Positions 24,743 to 39,224 of a stretch of DNA of 64,000 nucleotides are shown piece after piece (the stretch's first letter is position 1; every line of letters starts with the position of its first letter). The notes under the pieces were generated by a model. The model did not search any database and was not told the origin of the DNA. It saw nothing but the letters and a program-made list of their open reading frames with translations. The translations under genes were made by a program, and so were the position numbers. This DNA is from Acanthornis magna (lineage: Eukaryota > Chordata > Aves > Passeriformes > Acanthizidae), in contig JAWUZG010000159.1 in assembly GCA_036785705.1 (NCBI GenBank), forward strand, positions 4,960,001-5,024,000, in the 5' to 3' direction.

Positions 24743-27700
24743 AATAATTAATAGGACAGAAAGAGGATTTGCTGAGAGAGGTTCCAATATCACTAGATCA
24801 ACTTGTGTTCTGCCTTGCTAGTTAATCCTGCCCTGAGTATTACTAATGATATGAACCAAAAGTCTTGTGTTGATTACCTCTGCTGTCCCCAGCCTGGTTT
24901 GCCCCGAGCTGGGCTGGTACAGGATGGAGAGGTGGAAATTGGGAACATTTAACACCGTAGCTATTCCTCAAAAGCATTTCAGTTAATATAGGTGGGTAAT
25001 GCAGGCTCTGTGATGCCTCTGTGGTGCTTGGGTTGCTGCTTAGAATGTTCTTTAAAGTCTCTTCATTTGGCCTATTAAACATTTAAGGATACATTTCATA
25101 GGGACTGTGTGCATTAATTTAAAAGAAAAACAACAAAAAAACAGGGATTTTTTGTTTGTTTTCAATGTGAAGAACACTTCTGCTCTCGCTAGTTATTTCC
25201 ATCAGGAAAGAAACCAAGCAGAGAAACTCTAATTTAGAAAGAATGATCCTACAGCCACATTTCAAAGTACTTGTTCAGCAATAGAGTCTGGATTAAAGTG
25301 AAACATAAGGAATCAATAGTTCCCATTTCAGAGAAAATGAGGATTATTGGACAGAAAGCAAATCCCAGCCTTTGGTTTGATGATTGGAAATGTATACAGT
25401 AAATGTACCTGCAAAGCAATCGATGACCACAGATTGTGCTTTCCTGGGAGCTGAAGGGCACAGGAACAGGAACAGCTCCCTGTGAGCTCCTTCCCTTTCT
25501 GAAGCAATGGCAACAATCGCTGTTGGCACAGGGACATTCCTTGCACCTCACCCTCACCAGCAGCTGGATTGCTTCTTTCATAAATGGTTTCTTCTTGCTC
25601 ATAAAATATGCATGGTTTGAATTTTAGTCTATCATATATAACTTCATTTATCCTGCTGAAACTTAAGCATTCTTAAAGTTCTTGTACATGAGTGCAGCTT
25701 AGCATGGAAAGCTCTCCTGGAAAAGAAGGATAACTTTTTCTGTTGTTCTATTACAGAAAAAAAAAAAAAATACTACTTTAAATTCTATAAGCTGAGTTTT
25801 TAATAACTGATATGAACTTGCTTTCCTGTGTTTATTATTTTTGGAAACTTGTTTTGAAGAATAGCCTGTACAATATACCCTTGGTTATTCTTTACCCTTC
25901 AAGAAAATACTGACTTAGTAAACTCTGTACATGAAACAATTGGACAACATGAATATATGACCTAATTTATGAGAGTTGCTTTCTTTGGCACAACTTACCT
26001 CTCATTTAAAGCAGCACCCTGTAACTGCATTATTTGCTTGGCAATACTCACTGCAATGAAGAGGCAGCTGAAATTTGTGCTTCTCCATCCCATTAACAAT
26101 CCCAACTTTACAGCCCCACACCTTGGAGGAATAAATTTGCAATAAAAAATTGTTGACTTGCAAAACATGCCAGTTCTTCTTTCATTTTGTCTTATTTTGA
26201 AGTGGCATTTGGTCAGATTTCTGTCCGAAGAAACCAAATCAGTATTTCAGGGTATTTCCATGTGCTATTGATTAATTTACCAATTTTTTTCATCAAAGAT
26301 TATTAATTGAATTCTACCTTCATTGGTTATGCAATAACTGCTCTGATTTCAATAAAAGATGTTTTACATTTGGGCAGAAGAAAAATCAGGAAAATGTGCT
26401 TCCCTGTACTTCAATAAACAAACCAATCCCTCTATCTAAAAATCAAAGTTTACCCAAAATTTCTTGTTAATAGATTTTATTTGCATTCATATCAACCTCT
26501 TGCTACCTCCAAACCTTTCACCTCTTATCAGAGCATTTCCCCTTCAAAATGCACCAGCAATCCACATTCCCAGTTTGCCTTCAAACTGCAGGGAAAGAGT
26601 GTAGGGAAAGGGTCTAGGACATTGAGATTTCAACAATTTTCATGAAGAGATAAAATGTTACAGTCACAATAAAAACTAAGCAGCAGAGAAGTCAAGTTCA
26701 TGCTCAAGGCTGTCTCACAGAGGCACAGCAGAGCTCATGGAATGATGGAGAGGTGGCTTGGAGTTAAAATCCAGTGCTGGCTATAACAAAAGGAAACAGA
26801 AGGAGGTATCAAATTGCACCATCTCTTAGGTTATCTGATCCTTTATCTCAGTTATAACACAAGGACTGATTAAGTCTTTCCTTGGAAGAGAGAATAAATG
26901 CTTTACCTGAGCAGCTCTATTGCACATTTGGTAACTCTCGTGCAATTTCCTGTGGTTTAAATCACAATTTTTTTTCCCCTGCATTACTGCAGTTACATTT
27001 CTGGGTGGTAGATGTAAGAGAGACTTCAAGTTAATTATTCAATAGAATAGATGGAAAATTATGAAACTGTACATTTTTCAGCTCTGCTTTCTGCTTGCTT
27101 GGCAAGCTCAGCAGAGTCAATGCTGGCAATATCTTCTGCCTACAGATTCCTGATTTTGGAATATTTTGTAGTAGAATCACACTTAAAAGCATTTGAGCAA
27201 AAAGAACCAACAAAAACAAAACCCAAACAAATCTCCAAAACCTGGAAAAGGCCTAAATTCCCAAAATACTGTCTCAGGAAGAAGAGGAGGAAGAGAAGAA
27301 CAACGAAGAGGAACATGTAGTATTTCACAGCCCTGAATTCACAGCCCAACACTGAGCAAAAATGGAATTGGGATAAAGTTTGTTCACAGCACATACAAGA
27401 GATAAGGAAAGAGTGCTAAAGAGAAGGTTTGCTTTGTCTGGTTCATGGTGTGGCCCCACTGAGTTTTAGGGGATGAAGAGCACACCTGGTCTGTTATGTC
27501 TGTCCTAAACTGACTTTACTACACAGTAACCATTAACAGCGCAGTTTTTATAACATTTGCACACAAATTTAATGTGCGCGTAATTTTCCAGTGAGGCATC
27601 TGCTTTTCTGTCAAAATGGGACAATAATAGCATTTGGAACAGCAAATGAAAGGTGCAAGGACTGAATACACAAAATCCATGAGTGTTTTGGAAACCATGA

Positions 27701-30700
27701 CCAGAAGGGCCAAGAAACATGTCCTAAAGGACACTGACCCCTGGCTCCCTGAAGGACTCTGTCCCACCTCATTCCCTACAGAGAGGCCAAATCATCCCTC
27801 AGGACACCAATTTGTTCAGGGCAGACACACCATGTTTTCACTCCGGAGCTGTTTAATCCCTGACTTTGCTTTGCACAAGGGAATCAAAAGGAATAACTGA
27901 AAAAATCTATATCTAATGTTGAGCCATACTGGAATTTAAGCTGCAGAATTTCTTCCCCTGTGTGTCTCTGTTGCCTCTGAGGCTCGTGGCACCACAGTCG
28001 CAGCCGAGCCACTTTTGTTGTGCTGCTTTGGTCCTGCATCACTCGGTGGCTCGTGACCAGAGGTGTCGATGCCTTGCGTAGTTCCCCATTCCTTCCTGCT
28101 GACGGGAACATCCTGCTTGTCCTGAGTTTCTTTGCAGGGCTAAATCTCTCCCCAGAGGAATCCTTCCCTCGGATCACACAATCGGTTCTCATCAGCTTTG
28201 GCTTCCAGCCGCGCTGAGTGCCCAGCGAGCTCCTTGGCGCTGAGAGAGGAATTCCACGTTTTCCCATTCCCCGCGCAGGTGAGCCAGCCTCTCAGAGAAA
28301 ACAAAAACCGTGCTTTCATTCTGGTGCTGTACTGTGCTCTCCCTCAACCAGAAAATGCTCGGAATGATGCGAGGGACAAATCAGAATTACTTGGCAAAGG
28401 CACGCACGAAATCCCCGCGGTTTGGCACGTTCCTTTTCAGCCTCCGAGGGCAGGCCCCATGCAAAGTCCAGCTCTCGTTATTAAATCCTGGGAGCTTGTC
28501 CCAGCCCTACCTGTTGATCATAGCCCAAGAATTTGGCTTTGTGGGAGAGGCTGGAGCAGTGAGTGGCCAGGGCTGGAGCCTGCACAGGAGAGCTCTGGTG
28601 TTGGGAACACTCCTCGCTCGCTTTGTCCGCGGCACTCCAAGGCAGGACATGGAATCCAGAGGGGACGGTGCTTCGTAGCCAAGTGAAACTTTCTCCTTCC
28701 TATGCTGACCTAATTAACTGCTGGGGAAAAGAGCCATTTGCTGGTCCTGGAGGAAAGTGCAGCGATTAGACCTCACCCCCATTTTGTGACAGTGCTCAGA
28801 GCTCCCTGTGCGCTGCGCGATGCTCACACAAAGCACCTCCTGCCCTCCAAGCCTTGGCACCCTGAACTCCCTAATTTACACCTAGAAAAGCCGTGGCCAC
28901 TGGGACAGACCTCCTCTCCAAACGATGCTGCCTTTTTGACTCGTGGAGTTTGTGGAGTTCTAAATCTCTCTCAATGCCACACCAGGAGAGGTGCTGCCTG
29001 TGAACCTCGATGAGTTCTGTGGGAAAAATAAGGTGCAAATGTGATTTAATTGCAGCTCCTCTGCACATCCACAGCCTGACTGTTGCTAAGGCAACGTGAT
29101 TGAGAGACACAAGAAGGATAAACAAGAATCTCTCCAAAAAGTGCCATGCAGTGGGCACAGTAAGGACACAGCACAGGGAAATAGCTCCTGGTGTGGATCT
29201 CTGAGCTTCTCTTCAGCAGCACAGTTAAACATTGTGCTAAACTGGGGCTGGAACCTGTTCCCAAAATGCCCTTAGGACAGAATATCAGACCTGCAAACCC
29301 TCAGTTTGTGGGCACAGGACCCAGCCTGGCTGGGAAGCTCCACCTGCAAACCCCTCAGCCCTGCTGTGCTTTGGGGCTGGAATGGGAACAGGCGTTTGGG
29401 AACCACAGAAAAGCACGTGGAATTGAGATGGAAAGGGTTCATGTTCCAGGAGAGACCTTCCAGCCGACCTGGGAGCAGCACAGGCTATTGCAGGGACCAC
29501 AGCTGGCTCCTGAAGCAGAGGTTTCTGCTGCCAAGACCATTCCTGAGTTTCCAGCAGTTGTTCAGCTCTCACAGGTTGCCGTTTCAAGTATTTGAGAAAG
29601 ACAAGTGATGCCGTGTAAGGTAGAACACGTTCCATTTGTTCAGGAGCAGCAGCTGCTCCTCAGGACCACCAATCTCTGCATTTTCGCCCTCAGTTGCTAA
29701 GTGACAGTGCTTAAGTCACCTTCTCCAGGGGCGTTTGCAGCCACGGGAAGGGATAATTATAGAAAAGGTGTCAAGTCAGTCAGTGAGAGCATCATGCCCA
29801 ACAGATTTGTTTTCTTCCTATTACAGGAGGGGACAAACCACACAATCTTCTTTTGGAAATCCTTGGCCCTCTGCTTAAGGGAACATTAGTTTAAAAATGG
29901 AGATATTTCTGTGCTGCCACACTGTCAATTCCCAGCTTCAATGGTGGCCTTTGGAATAAATGCCCTGTGCTCTTTTGGTCCTGTGTGGCCCAGCAGGAAA
30001 ACCAAACCCAGAGTGTCCACTAGCACAGATTTTCGGAGGGAGGAAAACCCATCACCTCTCTATCGAATTTTGTTGGGGAAAAGAAAAAAGAAAGGTTTTG
30101 TCAGCTTCAGTTTCATTTCCACTGCTGTGGCAGCCTGAGCTCCTGGTGATCCACAGGCTGCCAAGGGCTGTTTGTCCCTCCCTGGGGACAGGAACTTTGT
30201 TTTAATCCCTGAGAGGTTGCTGGAGCAGTGTCACAGGAGGGCTGAGCAGCACCAAGCTCTGCTGGGATTTTTTTTTTGTTTGTTTTGCACAACTTTCATC
30301 TTTCTATTTTTGTTTGGCTTTCTCTGTTAAAGAGAGCTGGAACGCATTTGCCAGTTGGCTAGAAATCATTTCAATGACTTCTGCTTCGGTTAGTAGGCTA
30401 AATAATCCATTAACCTGCATGGGATAAACAGAGTGTAAAAGGTTCTTAAATCAAAAATCCTGTTTAGATGTTTGTGACAGCCAGTGGAGAGGAGATGGGT
30501 GAAGCAAATGATGAGAGGAGCCCCAGCAGGGACACACACAGAGCCCTGCCAGCCTCAGGTCACCCAGGCCACCCCAGCACGAGGCACATTTTGATTCCAC
30601 AGCAAAGCCTTTCCCAGCGCCTCCCTGGGTGAGCAGGGATTGATCAAACATTTCGCGTTATCTGCAGCAGAATCTCACAGATGTTTCCTGGCAGAAACCT

Positions 30701-33180
30701 TAAGCAGAACACCAAATGTTTCAACATCGCATACAAAGCTGGGGCAGAGCCAGCCCTTTACGGTGGTGCTTTGTGTTTGCCTATGGTGCTGCCTGTGCCT
30801 GTCAAATCCGCTTCCTGTTTTGGATAGGAGATCTGGGGATGGAGAGCTTCCAACTGCTGGCCAGGTCCAAAGTAAGCTGTGCTCCGCAAAAATAAAAACA
30901 ATAATATCAGAAGAAGTATTAATACTCGGATGAATAATTGTCTCTCTATTATTTCCTGACTTGCAAGCTTACATGTGCTCCTAGGAGGGGGGCGATTTTA
31001 AAAGGCAAATGCTCAATTCCTGCTGGCCTAAGAGGTTAAAGTCTTGCTCTCACAGCCTTTATATCTTGCATGCCAAAGTGATATCCAACAAAATACACAT
31101 TTAAGGACCATCCTCACCCCTTCTGATATTCCTACAGTGGGATTTGGATTCGGGGTGGGTGCTTGCCCACTGCTGAGGGCGAAGGGAATGCTGTTTTGCT
31201 GTCGTGGAAGGGTTTCAGACAGATGGGAAAAGTGGTGAAGTGTTCTGAAATTGCTTGTGAAGGATGACTCAGGAAGAAGAACCTTGGTGGGATACCCAGC
31301 GTTAGGAGGAAGAATGTGACAGCCATTTGGAAAAGAAAGTTGTGTGTGAGTGTGGATGCCCATAACAAACAAATGTTTTGAATGGTATTTTAAACACCAG
31401 GCCTACAGCCAGTGTCTCCTTGGCTTTAGTTTAACCTTACGTCTTCAGGAAAAATATTTCCCAATTTGCAATCTGGATTTATTCGTTAGGGCTGGTCCGA
31501 CAGGAAATTTAAAAAAAAAAAAGTGAAATACAATAGAATAAAATAAAGGTATTTGGCTAGTTGAAAAAAAGTTTAGACTTAAAAAAAATTAACGTTTCTC
31601 ATTTCTTAAGTAATTTCTACATCAAATCTGAGTTTTCTGGTCATTTCAGTAACACTGAGGTCACAGGTTTATGTCACGAGGACAGGGTTTGTAAGACACT
31701 GTATTCAGATAAAGTGCACACCTAATTTAGAGCAGTCATTGCCTTAACTTTGTTTTCAACCAGTTGCATGAAATTAATCAAAATAAGGCAGAAGAAATGT
31801 GAGAATCTGAAGCAAACCAAAAGCCCAGAGGAGAAGAGCAGCGTCCCCAAGGTGCAGCTGAAGCAGCAGCACCACTTTTGTCTGTCCTGCTCTCTCCTCG
31901 GGTTCTGCAGCGAAATGAGAGCAAGAAGAGCTGAGGCAACCCTGGCTGAGCCTCACCTGGGCAGGGAGCAGCCAAGGAGCCATTCCCAGGAGGAAGGGAT
32001 GTGGGGAAGTGTCCCCAGAGGCAGCCAGGACCTGCAGCAGTGGAGCTCTGTGCCCTCCAGGAGCTGCACCCAGAGCTGCCCTCGCCGGAGGGGCCGAGTG
32101 GATTTTAGCCAGACATGTGCAATTTTCCACCCTGTCCCTCCCAAACGCTGCTGCTGCCCAGCACACTTCAGTGTACACGGAAAATTATTTTCTTCCCAGA
32201 TGTTCCTACTTAGAGCTCAATAACTGCCTTCAACTCTATGAACATCACATTAAAAACACTAATAACGAGACTGAAAACACCAACTTGTGTTCCATTATGC
32301 TATGGTTAACTGGCACTTAAAAGCTGAACACGCACTGAGATCAGCACGCACAGGACTCACAGGCACAGTTTCCTCGGATTTTGTCTTTCTAAATCATCCA
32401 CAGAACTCTCAACTCCACTGATTTTTTTATTTTAGTGATTGGAACTGGTGGTTACCCAGGGCCCGCAGGAAAGCTCAGGTGAAATATTTCCCACTGGGCA
32501 AGAACCTGTGCCCACAATGATCACTGTCTATTAATTTTTCTTTTCAGATAGGTTCAGAGATGTTCAAAACCACACATTTGTGCCACAGAGCTGAAGAATG
32601 AAGTGGAGCTGAAGCAGCAGAAGAGATGGGAGCCAAAGACAGCAGCAAGGGAGAGATTGCAGAGATGGATCCCTCACCTGCTCCCTCTGCTCTGTTCCCA
32701 GCCTGGAGAGCCATTCCTGAGATCACACCTCCATCAGCCCAGGAGGGAAGAGGCACCCAGGATATTAAATGAATTAATTCTGCTTCTGAACAGGCAATAA
32801 AATCCTAAAAGCCAACCCACCTGCTGCAATATGCACATGGTCAGTGCAAAAAACAGCTAGAAAATTTCAATGTAATAAGACTTAATAGTTGTAGTTTTTT
32901 TAAGGATTTGAATCACGTCTGGACTAACAAGGTGGTGTGAGTTGTCCTAAATCAGCACAGAGCTGTTGGTGTGTGTGTGTCTGTCATGTCCTGCTCAGGG
33001 ACTGATGCTCATTCACACTGCATCATCTCTGTGGCCTTTTAAAGAAAATTAAACTTCTGACAAAGTAATCTGGCAACTGTTTGGTGCCCTGTGCAAACAC
33101 ACCCTGGAAATTCAGAGGGGTGACAAGAGTGGGTGATGGTTAGGTAATTTAACTCACATTTAGTGCCCATAAATCAGCCT

Positions 33181-33223
33181 GATTGATTGATTGATTGATT
33201 GATAATCCCAGATTGGGATTATC
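33181..33223. repeat. (GATT)5 microsatellite joined to a 23-bp perfect inverted repeat
   Basis: Five GATT units (33,181-33,200) run directly into GATAATCCCA - GAT - TGGGATTATC (33,201-33,223), a perfect 10-bp stem with a 3-nt loop. Each arm contains TAATCCC, the core preferred by bicoid-class homeodomain factors (OTX, CRX, PITX, GSC). Function is inference. Confidence 0.9.
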
Positions 33224-34569
33224 AGGGACTGAGTGAGCAAAAGCTTTTAGGAAAGCCTTGGTTAACTCTGTTTCCACCTCACACCTGCAGTTGTTAAAAA
33301 GTTCCATTATCCCATCCCCTGCTCGGATTTATTTATCCATCGGAGCTAAAAATGCTCTTTAGCAATCTCACACCCTTGTTCCTAGAAAACACAAATGATT
33401 CATTTGAACTCTTATTTTTCCTCCTGCCCCCGTGGTTCAGGGTATTTCATGACAATGAACTGGAAGAGTCAGAGAGGTTTTCTGTCTGCCTTGTGCTTTG
33501 CTTTGTGGTGTCCAAGCCAGAAAGACTTTCTATTCCATGATCATTCTGAATCCCAGGAATTTCTGCTTCAGTTCTCCCTTTGGCTCTGCCCATTATTCTT
33601 TTTTTTGTATGTCATTTTATCCTTCCAAGGCCAACAAAATCCTCTGGATGACAGATTATTTATCCACAGGTACGTTTTTCTTGCTACTGATGAAGTTTTT
33701 CTCAGTATTGAAGTGAGTAACTTTGCAAATGAGACATTTTTAAAGTACAATGGATGTCCTTCAGCAATGTTAGAGTGGATTAGCAAGGATATAAGGCTTG
33801 AAACGTTTTGTTCATGAGCTGTAGACAATTCGCGGACTTGAAAATGAGAACTAAATTGAGTAAAAAGCAAAAAAAATATTTATTCATCCTAAAGTTTCAC
33901 TGGCTTTCAAAGCAAGATTTGCTTCCAGAGCTTCAAGCCATTAAGAATGTCTGTTGGAACCACCCCCTATACTTAAAAAGTCTGTAGGTTCCTCTGAGAA
34001 TAATTATAGCCTGAAATTCCAGCTAATTTGGTCTCTTCCCCCCTTCTAGATAACAGTAGCTGTCAAATATTTTCCCAGTTTGGATTTTTTCCCTGGACCA
34101 CTAAATTACATTGTGCCTTCACTGCAGGAGAATCATTTGTTCTGCCAGAAATTGTGGGATTGAGGGTGGCTGGCTCCGTGCTCTTTGCTCTCATCAGTCG
34201 CTGCTGTGTTCCTGCACAGGTCAATCCTGAAGCTAAATTTCCATTCACACACAGAGGAATGTTTTTCCCTCCAACTGTGATGTATGTTTGCAGTTAAATT
34301 AAGTGATGCTGAATGTATTTTGTCTTCATTTTTGTTATAAATCCAAAATTTACTTTTTTTCTGCTTTGAGGAGTGCAACTTGGCATCCAGCCTTCGATTT
34401 GGAGGTGTCTCTCAGCTTTGTGAAAGGCTCAGTCCCACAGCTCAGGTTGATTTTTCTGCTTCTCCTGCTGCTCCACACGGAGCCCAGAGTGAGAGAGACA
34501 TTCATTCCTTCAGCCCAGGGCTTTGCCCCAGCAGTGGGACAGGATGGGAATTCCCTCTGCTCCACAGAC

Positions 34570-34743
34570 ACAGAGCAGACAAAGATGCTCAGAGGGCTGG
34601 AGCTGCCCCTGGATCCCTGCAAGTGTCCAAGGCCAGGCTGGACAGGGCTGGGAGCAGCCTGGGATCGTGGAAGAGGTCCCTGCCCATGGCAGGAGGTTTG
34701 GAACTAAACATTCTTTAAAGTCCCTTCCAACCCAAACCATTCT
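34570..34743 (+). mobile_element. CR1 LINE 3'-end fragment
   Basis: Contains blocks typical of the avian CR1 3' terminus in sense order: GATGCTCAGAGGGCTGGAGC, then CCAAGGCCAGGCTGGACAGG, a TGCCCATGGCAGGAGGTTTG block, and the terminal CCTTCCAACCCAAACCATTC. It ends without the full (ATTCTATG)n tail. The element is 5'-truncated and internally shortened, as most avian CR1 copies are. Confidence 0.9.
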
Positions 34744-37700
34744 CCCTTCCTTCATGGAGGACTGGTCCAATCCTAAATAATTCCCCCACGAGTATTTCAG
34801 ACTCATGGTCTCACTGCTGGCAGCCTCCCCTACACTAAATTCTCTCTGGTGCCTGGAACAGCTGCATATTCCTCCAGCTCGGGCCTTTGAGATGTAAATA
34901 GTGTAATCCGACTTCAAGAGGCAAGGAAATATTAGCAGAATTTAATGTAAATATTGTATAAATCATCCCAAAATAGCACGGCCACGGGATCAGCCAAAGA
35001 CACTAACTGAAAGTTAAACAGACTAAGTAAATATAGACTAAATATATTCCCCTCCTGGAATTGCCACTGGAATGGATCCAGACAGGAAATAGGTTAAAAT
35101 GCAGTCTTGTGGCAGTGATATTAAAAAGCCATTGGCCCGTTTGGTGACATTTATAATGAATTTTATGTACTCCATACATTTTTAATACACACTGAGTTAA
35201 ATATTATCAAATCTATAAAAAGATTGTGGAAAAAATGTCTGGTTTCATATGGGTGGACGCTGCCTGGAACTCTCCCTGTGGGTTTTGTGTAAGAGAAGTG
35301 TTTGAAAGAAAACATGAAAGGGAAAAATAAAAAACCCTGCACAGCAGTTTTGGAAAACTATTGCTTGCCCATCCAGAGCCCAGGAGACATCACATACCAA
35401 GGCCAGAGAATTTCCAAGACACAAACCACCGTGGGGACCGAGATGTACTAATTCCATCCTTTACACGTGCAAATGGAGAAAAATCAATTTAATTTCCTAG
35501 TGTGCCTTTGTGCAGCTTCTGGACCAGTGCAGTGTGAGCACAGAAGGGCCCTTTCCAGTGTGGATGCTTTTCCAGCTGGAGCAAACATGGTTTGTAGGAG
35601 CTTTGTGCACAGGCAACTAGAAAATAAAACCTGCCCTGACTCACCTAGAACAAACCTAGAATACAGGTGCTTGTCTTGATGTCCTAAAGAATATTTTCCA
35701 AATACTACAGTGTCCAAATGTCTGTCCCCATTCCGAACAGGATGGGATTTCTGTGCCTCCTGCTCTCACACTGGTCCTGGGGAAAGCCGTGGGTGTTGCT
35801 CCCTCCACACCCAGCGCCACACTCAGCCCCCAGCAGGATCCAAACCAGAGCCTGCAGGACAAGTCCAACACACACAAAGGGAATTAAATCCCCACTGCAC
35901 CTTCCCAGGGTCAGAACTATCCAGCAAAAGTTAATCCCTAAGTGTTGTTTTGTCCTAATCCATCTCCCTGGAGCACCAGGTAGAGCTCTGGTGATGTGTC
36001 TGGTGCCATTTCCCACTTCAGGCAGCGCCTGGCAGTGCCAAAATGTGATAAAACACTCTTGGCTAAATTTCCTTTGGGCAAAGCACAGCAAAGTCAGGAA
36101 AGGCCTTTCCTGCAGTAAGGGTCACAAGGTGAACACACCACAGACAAGCTTTCCCCTGACTGAGCACCAACTCCTCCTCACTTTAACAACAAAGCAGCAG
36201 ATCAGCCTCGCCCTCCCCAGTGCCACGCAGCTCACAGCAAACTGCAGCCCAGAGGATGCTGCTGGCACCAGAGAAAGAGCAGGGATGGTCTGACCATGGC
36301 AGAGACACTTAACTCACCTGCTGCCTGTGTCAGCTTGCCCTGGGCCATCCTCGGGTGACAGCAGCACAGCTCTGAGGAGAAATGAGGACATCTCCTGCAG
36401 GGTGCATTAGCTGGGGGGTTACCAACCTCCTCTTAAAGGTGCTGGGCCCACAGCTGCAGGAATTTAAGCTCTAAAATAACCCAGAGAGGCACTGCCGTGG
36501 CTCTGTGACCCTGCCCCAGCACCTGGAGTTTGGGGGTCCCCAAGCTCAGTTCTGTGCTTTGGCACTGAGGTGACCTCCAGCACCTTTGGGATGCTGGTCC
36601 AGAGCTCCACAGCGAGGAGGATGCAGGGCCCAGCAGTGTCACAGAGCTCTGCAGGTGCTCCCTGCCCAGGGTGGGAGTTTTCTGTTTAAAGTCACTCAAG
36701 TGGTGCCAGAATACTCTTCAAGTGCAGTCCCCTAAAGCCAGAGGTCAGCCTCTGGTGTCTGGAAGGGTTTCTGTAAATAACTGCTGCTCTGTCCCACGGC
36801 AGGGCCTGGGGACATTTTCTGTGTCAGCGATGGGGGGACACACCCTTGGGGTGGCTCTGGAACCTGCTCTCCCCAGGATCAGCAGCGGTGGCAGCTGCAG
36901 GGACAAATTCCACCTCTGCTGCTCAACGTGGGCTTATTTCTTATTTTGGTATAATTAATTAATAATTAATTTCTGTATCTCTGCTAGTTGTAAGGCACTT
37001 TTGGGATCTCCCCTTTTGCAGGTTGCTTCCAGGTCTCACACCAAAATAGTTCAGGGCAAACACAGGAGTTAAAATTGCCCAGCACCCCCAAATACGTGAG
37101 TAAAGGAACTAAAATTCTACTCATTAGGGGTTAAGAAACGCTGAGCTTACTGGGAATGATCCCAGTGCAAGCTCTGTGAAACACAGAGGAAAGAGAATCA
37201 CTTATTTGGCAAATACAGCTCACAAATCAAGGTCTTGTATAGGTCAAAGGTTGTGCTCTAGCAAATAGACCTTTTGTCAAAACAGAAGGAAATAATAATG
37301 TACATGAGGAATAGCAAGAGATTTTATTACAGGTTTGAAAGAAATAGCCTTGATTTTTATTTTGTATCTCTGGTACAGAATTTTTTATTATTAGGTGTTG
37401 AATTAATTTATTTTGCTGTCCTTTAGCAAACTTAAGCTGGTTTTCAGTTTTTGATTTCCCAAACATCCCACTTGCTTTTCAGGTGTTTCTTAATAGATTT
37501 AATATGAGGTACTTAATTTTAAAAATGGCTTCTATTAAGTGCCTTCCAAATTAAATCCAGCAGAATTATATGCCTTGAGACACAGCAAAATTGAAGAATA
37601 TGATAATCAGCCATCAAAATCAAACTTCTCTGTTATCATTCAGTGAATAACATCAGAACTGAGCCTCATGCCACAAAGCCACAGGCTGCCTTTTATGTAA

Positions 37701-38659
37701 AAATCTGGCAAAACACTGCATTTCAAAATTAGAATTGATTAATTTGAAGGATGCTTCTACAAGATGGAGATTGAAGATGATCTCTGAGCACTGAAATTAG
37801 AGAAAGTTGCTATTTGCTTCAATGCTCAGATTGAGTGTGCAATAAAAATAACTTCATCAACACATTTCCCATGGCATTTTTTGGTACCAGGTAGTGCTTT
37901 TTATCAAGTGTCTAGAATGACCAAAGGCAAGAACTCATTTAGATACAGATTTCTTAAAACTCTGCTCAAGGGGACCAGGGAGGCAGAACAGCAAGGGAGA
38001 AACAAACACAGGAGTAATGAAGTTCTGCACTTGGGTTTTTTTCTTTTAAAGTTGTATTTTGTCTATCAGATAGGGCCACAGAATCAGAACAAAACACATT
38101 CCTTCTCTCTTCTGCATTAAGCTTTCCACGAAGCCTTTATCAGAGACTCCTGTGTAGCTCACTGTTGGAAGTCCAGCTAAAACCAAGAGCAGATCTCCAG
38201 AGATCCCTCAGCCCAGCCTGCCTTGATCTGCACAGCAGCCAAGGGCTGCTGGGGGGGATTTTTCACCACTGACGCTGCTGGAGCCAGGAAATGTTTCCAA
38301 AAGCTGCTGCTGGAGCCACGGGACAGGGACTTGGTCTGGCTGCTCCCAGCCCTGCTGCTGCATGACACAAACTGGGACCAGTCACTGCCCCTGGGTGTCC
38401 CAAACCAGTGCCTGGAAGCTCTTTGTACAGAAACTCACCCAGAGCATCCCTGGCTGCTGCTGAATCAAACATATGAAGTGAATCAGAAAGTTCTCCAGCG
38501 CTGCCCCAAAGCACTCGGTGCAAGCTGTTCCTCTCTCAGCTCTGAGTGCTGGGAAAAGGAATGTGAACAGGGTAATGATGTACACAGAGTTTTGGAGCAC
38601 TCAGTGTTCTCAGAAATGTAAATAACACCACAAAACAGCACATGGGATATGTAAGCTTC
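34744..38659. other. Intergenic stretch downstream of NPEPL1
   Basis: No supported gene. Plus-strand frames of 191 codons (35,718-36,293) and 132 codons (38,223-38,621) lack recognisable domains and lie opposite no known gene. AT-rich low-complexity sequence occurs near 36.95 and 37.4 kb. Minus-strand AATAAA matches near 37.4 kb could serve as distal NPEPL1 poly(A) sites. Confidence 0.55.
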
Positions 38660-38677
38660 TTTAATAATAATAATAAA

Positions 38678-38683
38678 TTTATT
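38678..38683 (-). terminator. NPEPL1: Candidate NPEPL1 poly(A) signal (AATAAA)
   Basis: AATAAA on the minus strand about 720 bases past the stop codon, within a TTA-rich tract that also contains ATTAAA. It is the first canonical hexamer I find downstream of the stop. It implies a 3' UTR of roughly 0.74 kb; distal sites remain possible. Confidence 0.45.
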
Positions 38684-39224
38684 AAGTGGCGAGAAGCCAC
38701 TCTGCTTTGTAAACCGATTTTACTCAATCACAGTCCCTCTATTGTTTTCCTCATTTAACATGAATACATTCTGTAATTTGTATGTGAAACAATTACATAG
38801 AGATATGTTCTGAACCCTTCTTGCTGATTTTACTGGTCAGAAGAACATTAAAACATGCGGAAACAGCACCTTATTAGAACTATAGGCCTTTTCTCATTAC
38901 ATCTCCTTTGCTGCTAAGCTAAATTTTCTCTGATTAAGCCAAGTCTACAGAAGTTTTTTTCCTTGTCCTGTGTTCTGAGATGTAGTGGGGCCTGCAGAAA
39001 TGTCTGATAAAACCTCACATATAATAAGTAATTCAGAAGGCTTTGTAAGCAATAGCTGCAGTTGCTTCTTCAGACTAGAGAGCTTCTCATGCATTAATGC
39101 ACTTGGTTAGGTTTTGTGAGGAGCTCAGAGGAGGACGTGGCCTCTTCCTGATATAGTTAGTTGAGCCTGGACTCTGCACCACTGATATTGTTCAGCAACT
39201 GTGTGCACCAATAATTTAAAAAAA

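Larger units (their letters stand above)
21071..34569. other. Intergenic stretch, no gene recognised
   Basis: About 13.5 kb between the CpG-rich patch and the CR1 fragment. Open frames are short (at most about 160 codons, e.g. 28,198-28,686 on the plus strand), of low coding quality and without domains. Short tandem repeats at 22,671 and 24,708 and an inverted repeat at 33,201 are listed separately. I see no RNA gene. Confidence 0.6.

Noticed and set aside
35718..36293. Plus-strand frame of 191 codons
   Set aside because: Low-quality composition with no motif; the likely start lacks context and flanking exons are absent.
38223..38621. Plus-strand frame of 132 codons near the NPEPL1 3' end
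   Set aside because: No recognisable family and no splice or promoter context; it overlaps sequence just downstream of the NPEPL1 3' UTR on the other strand.
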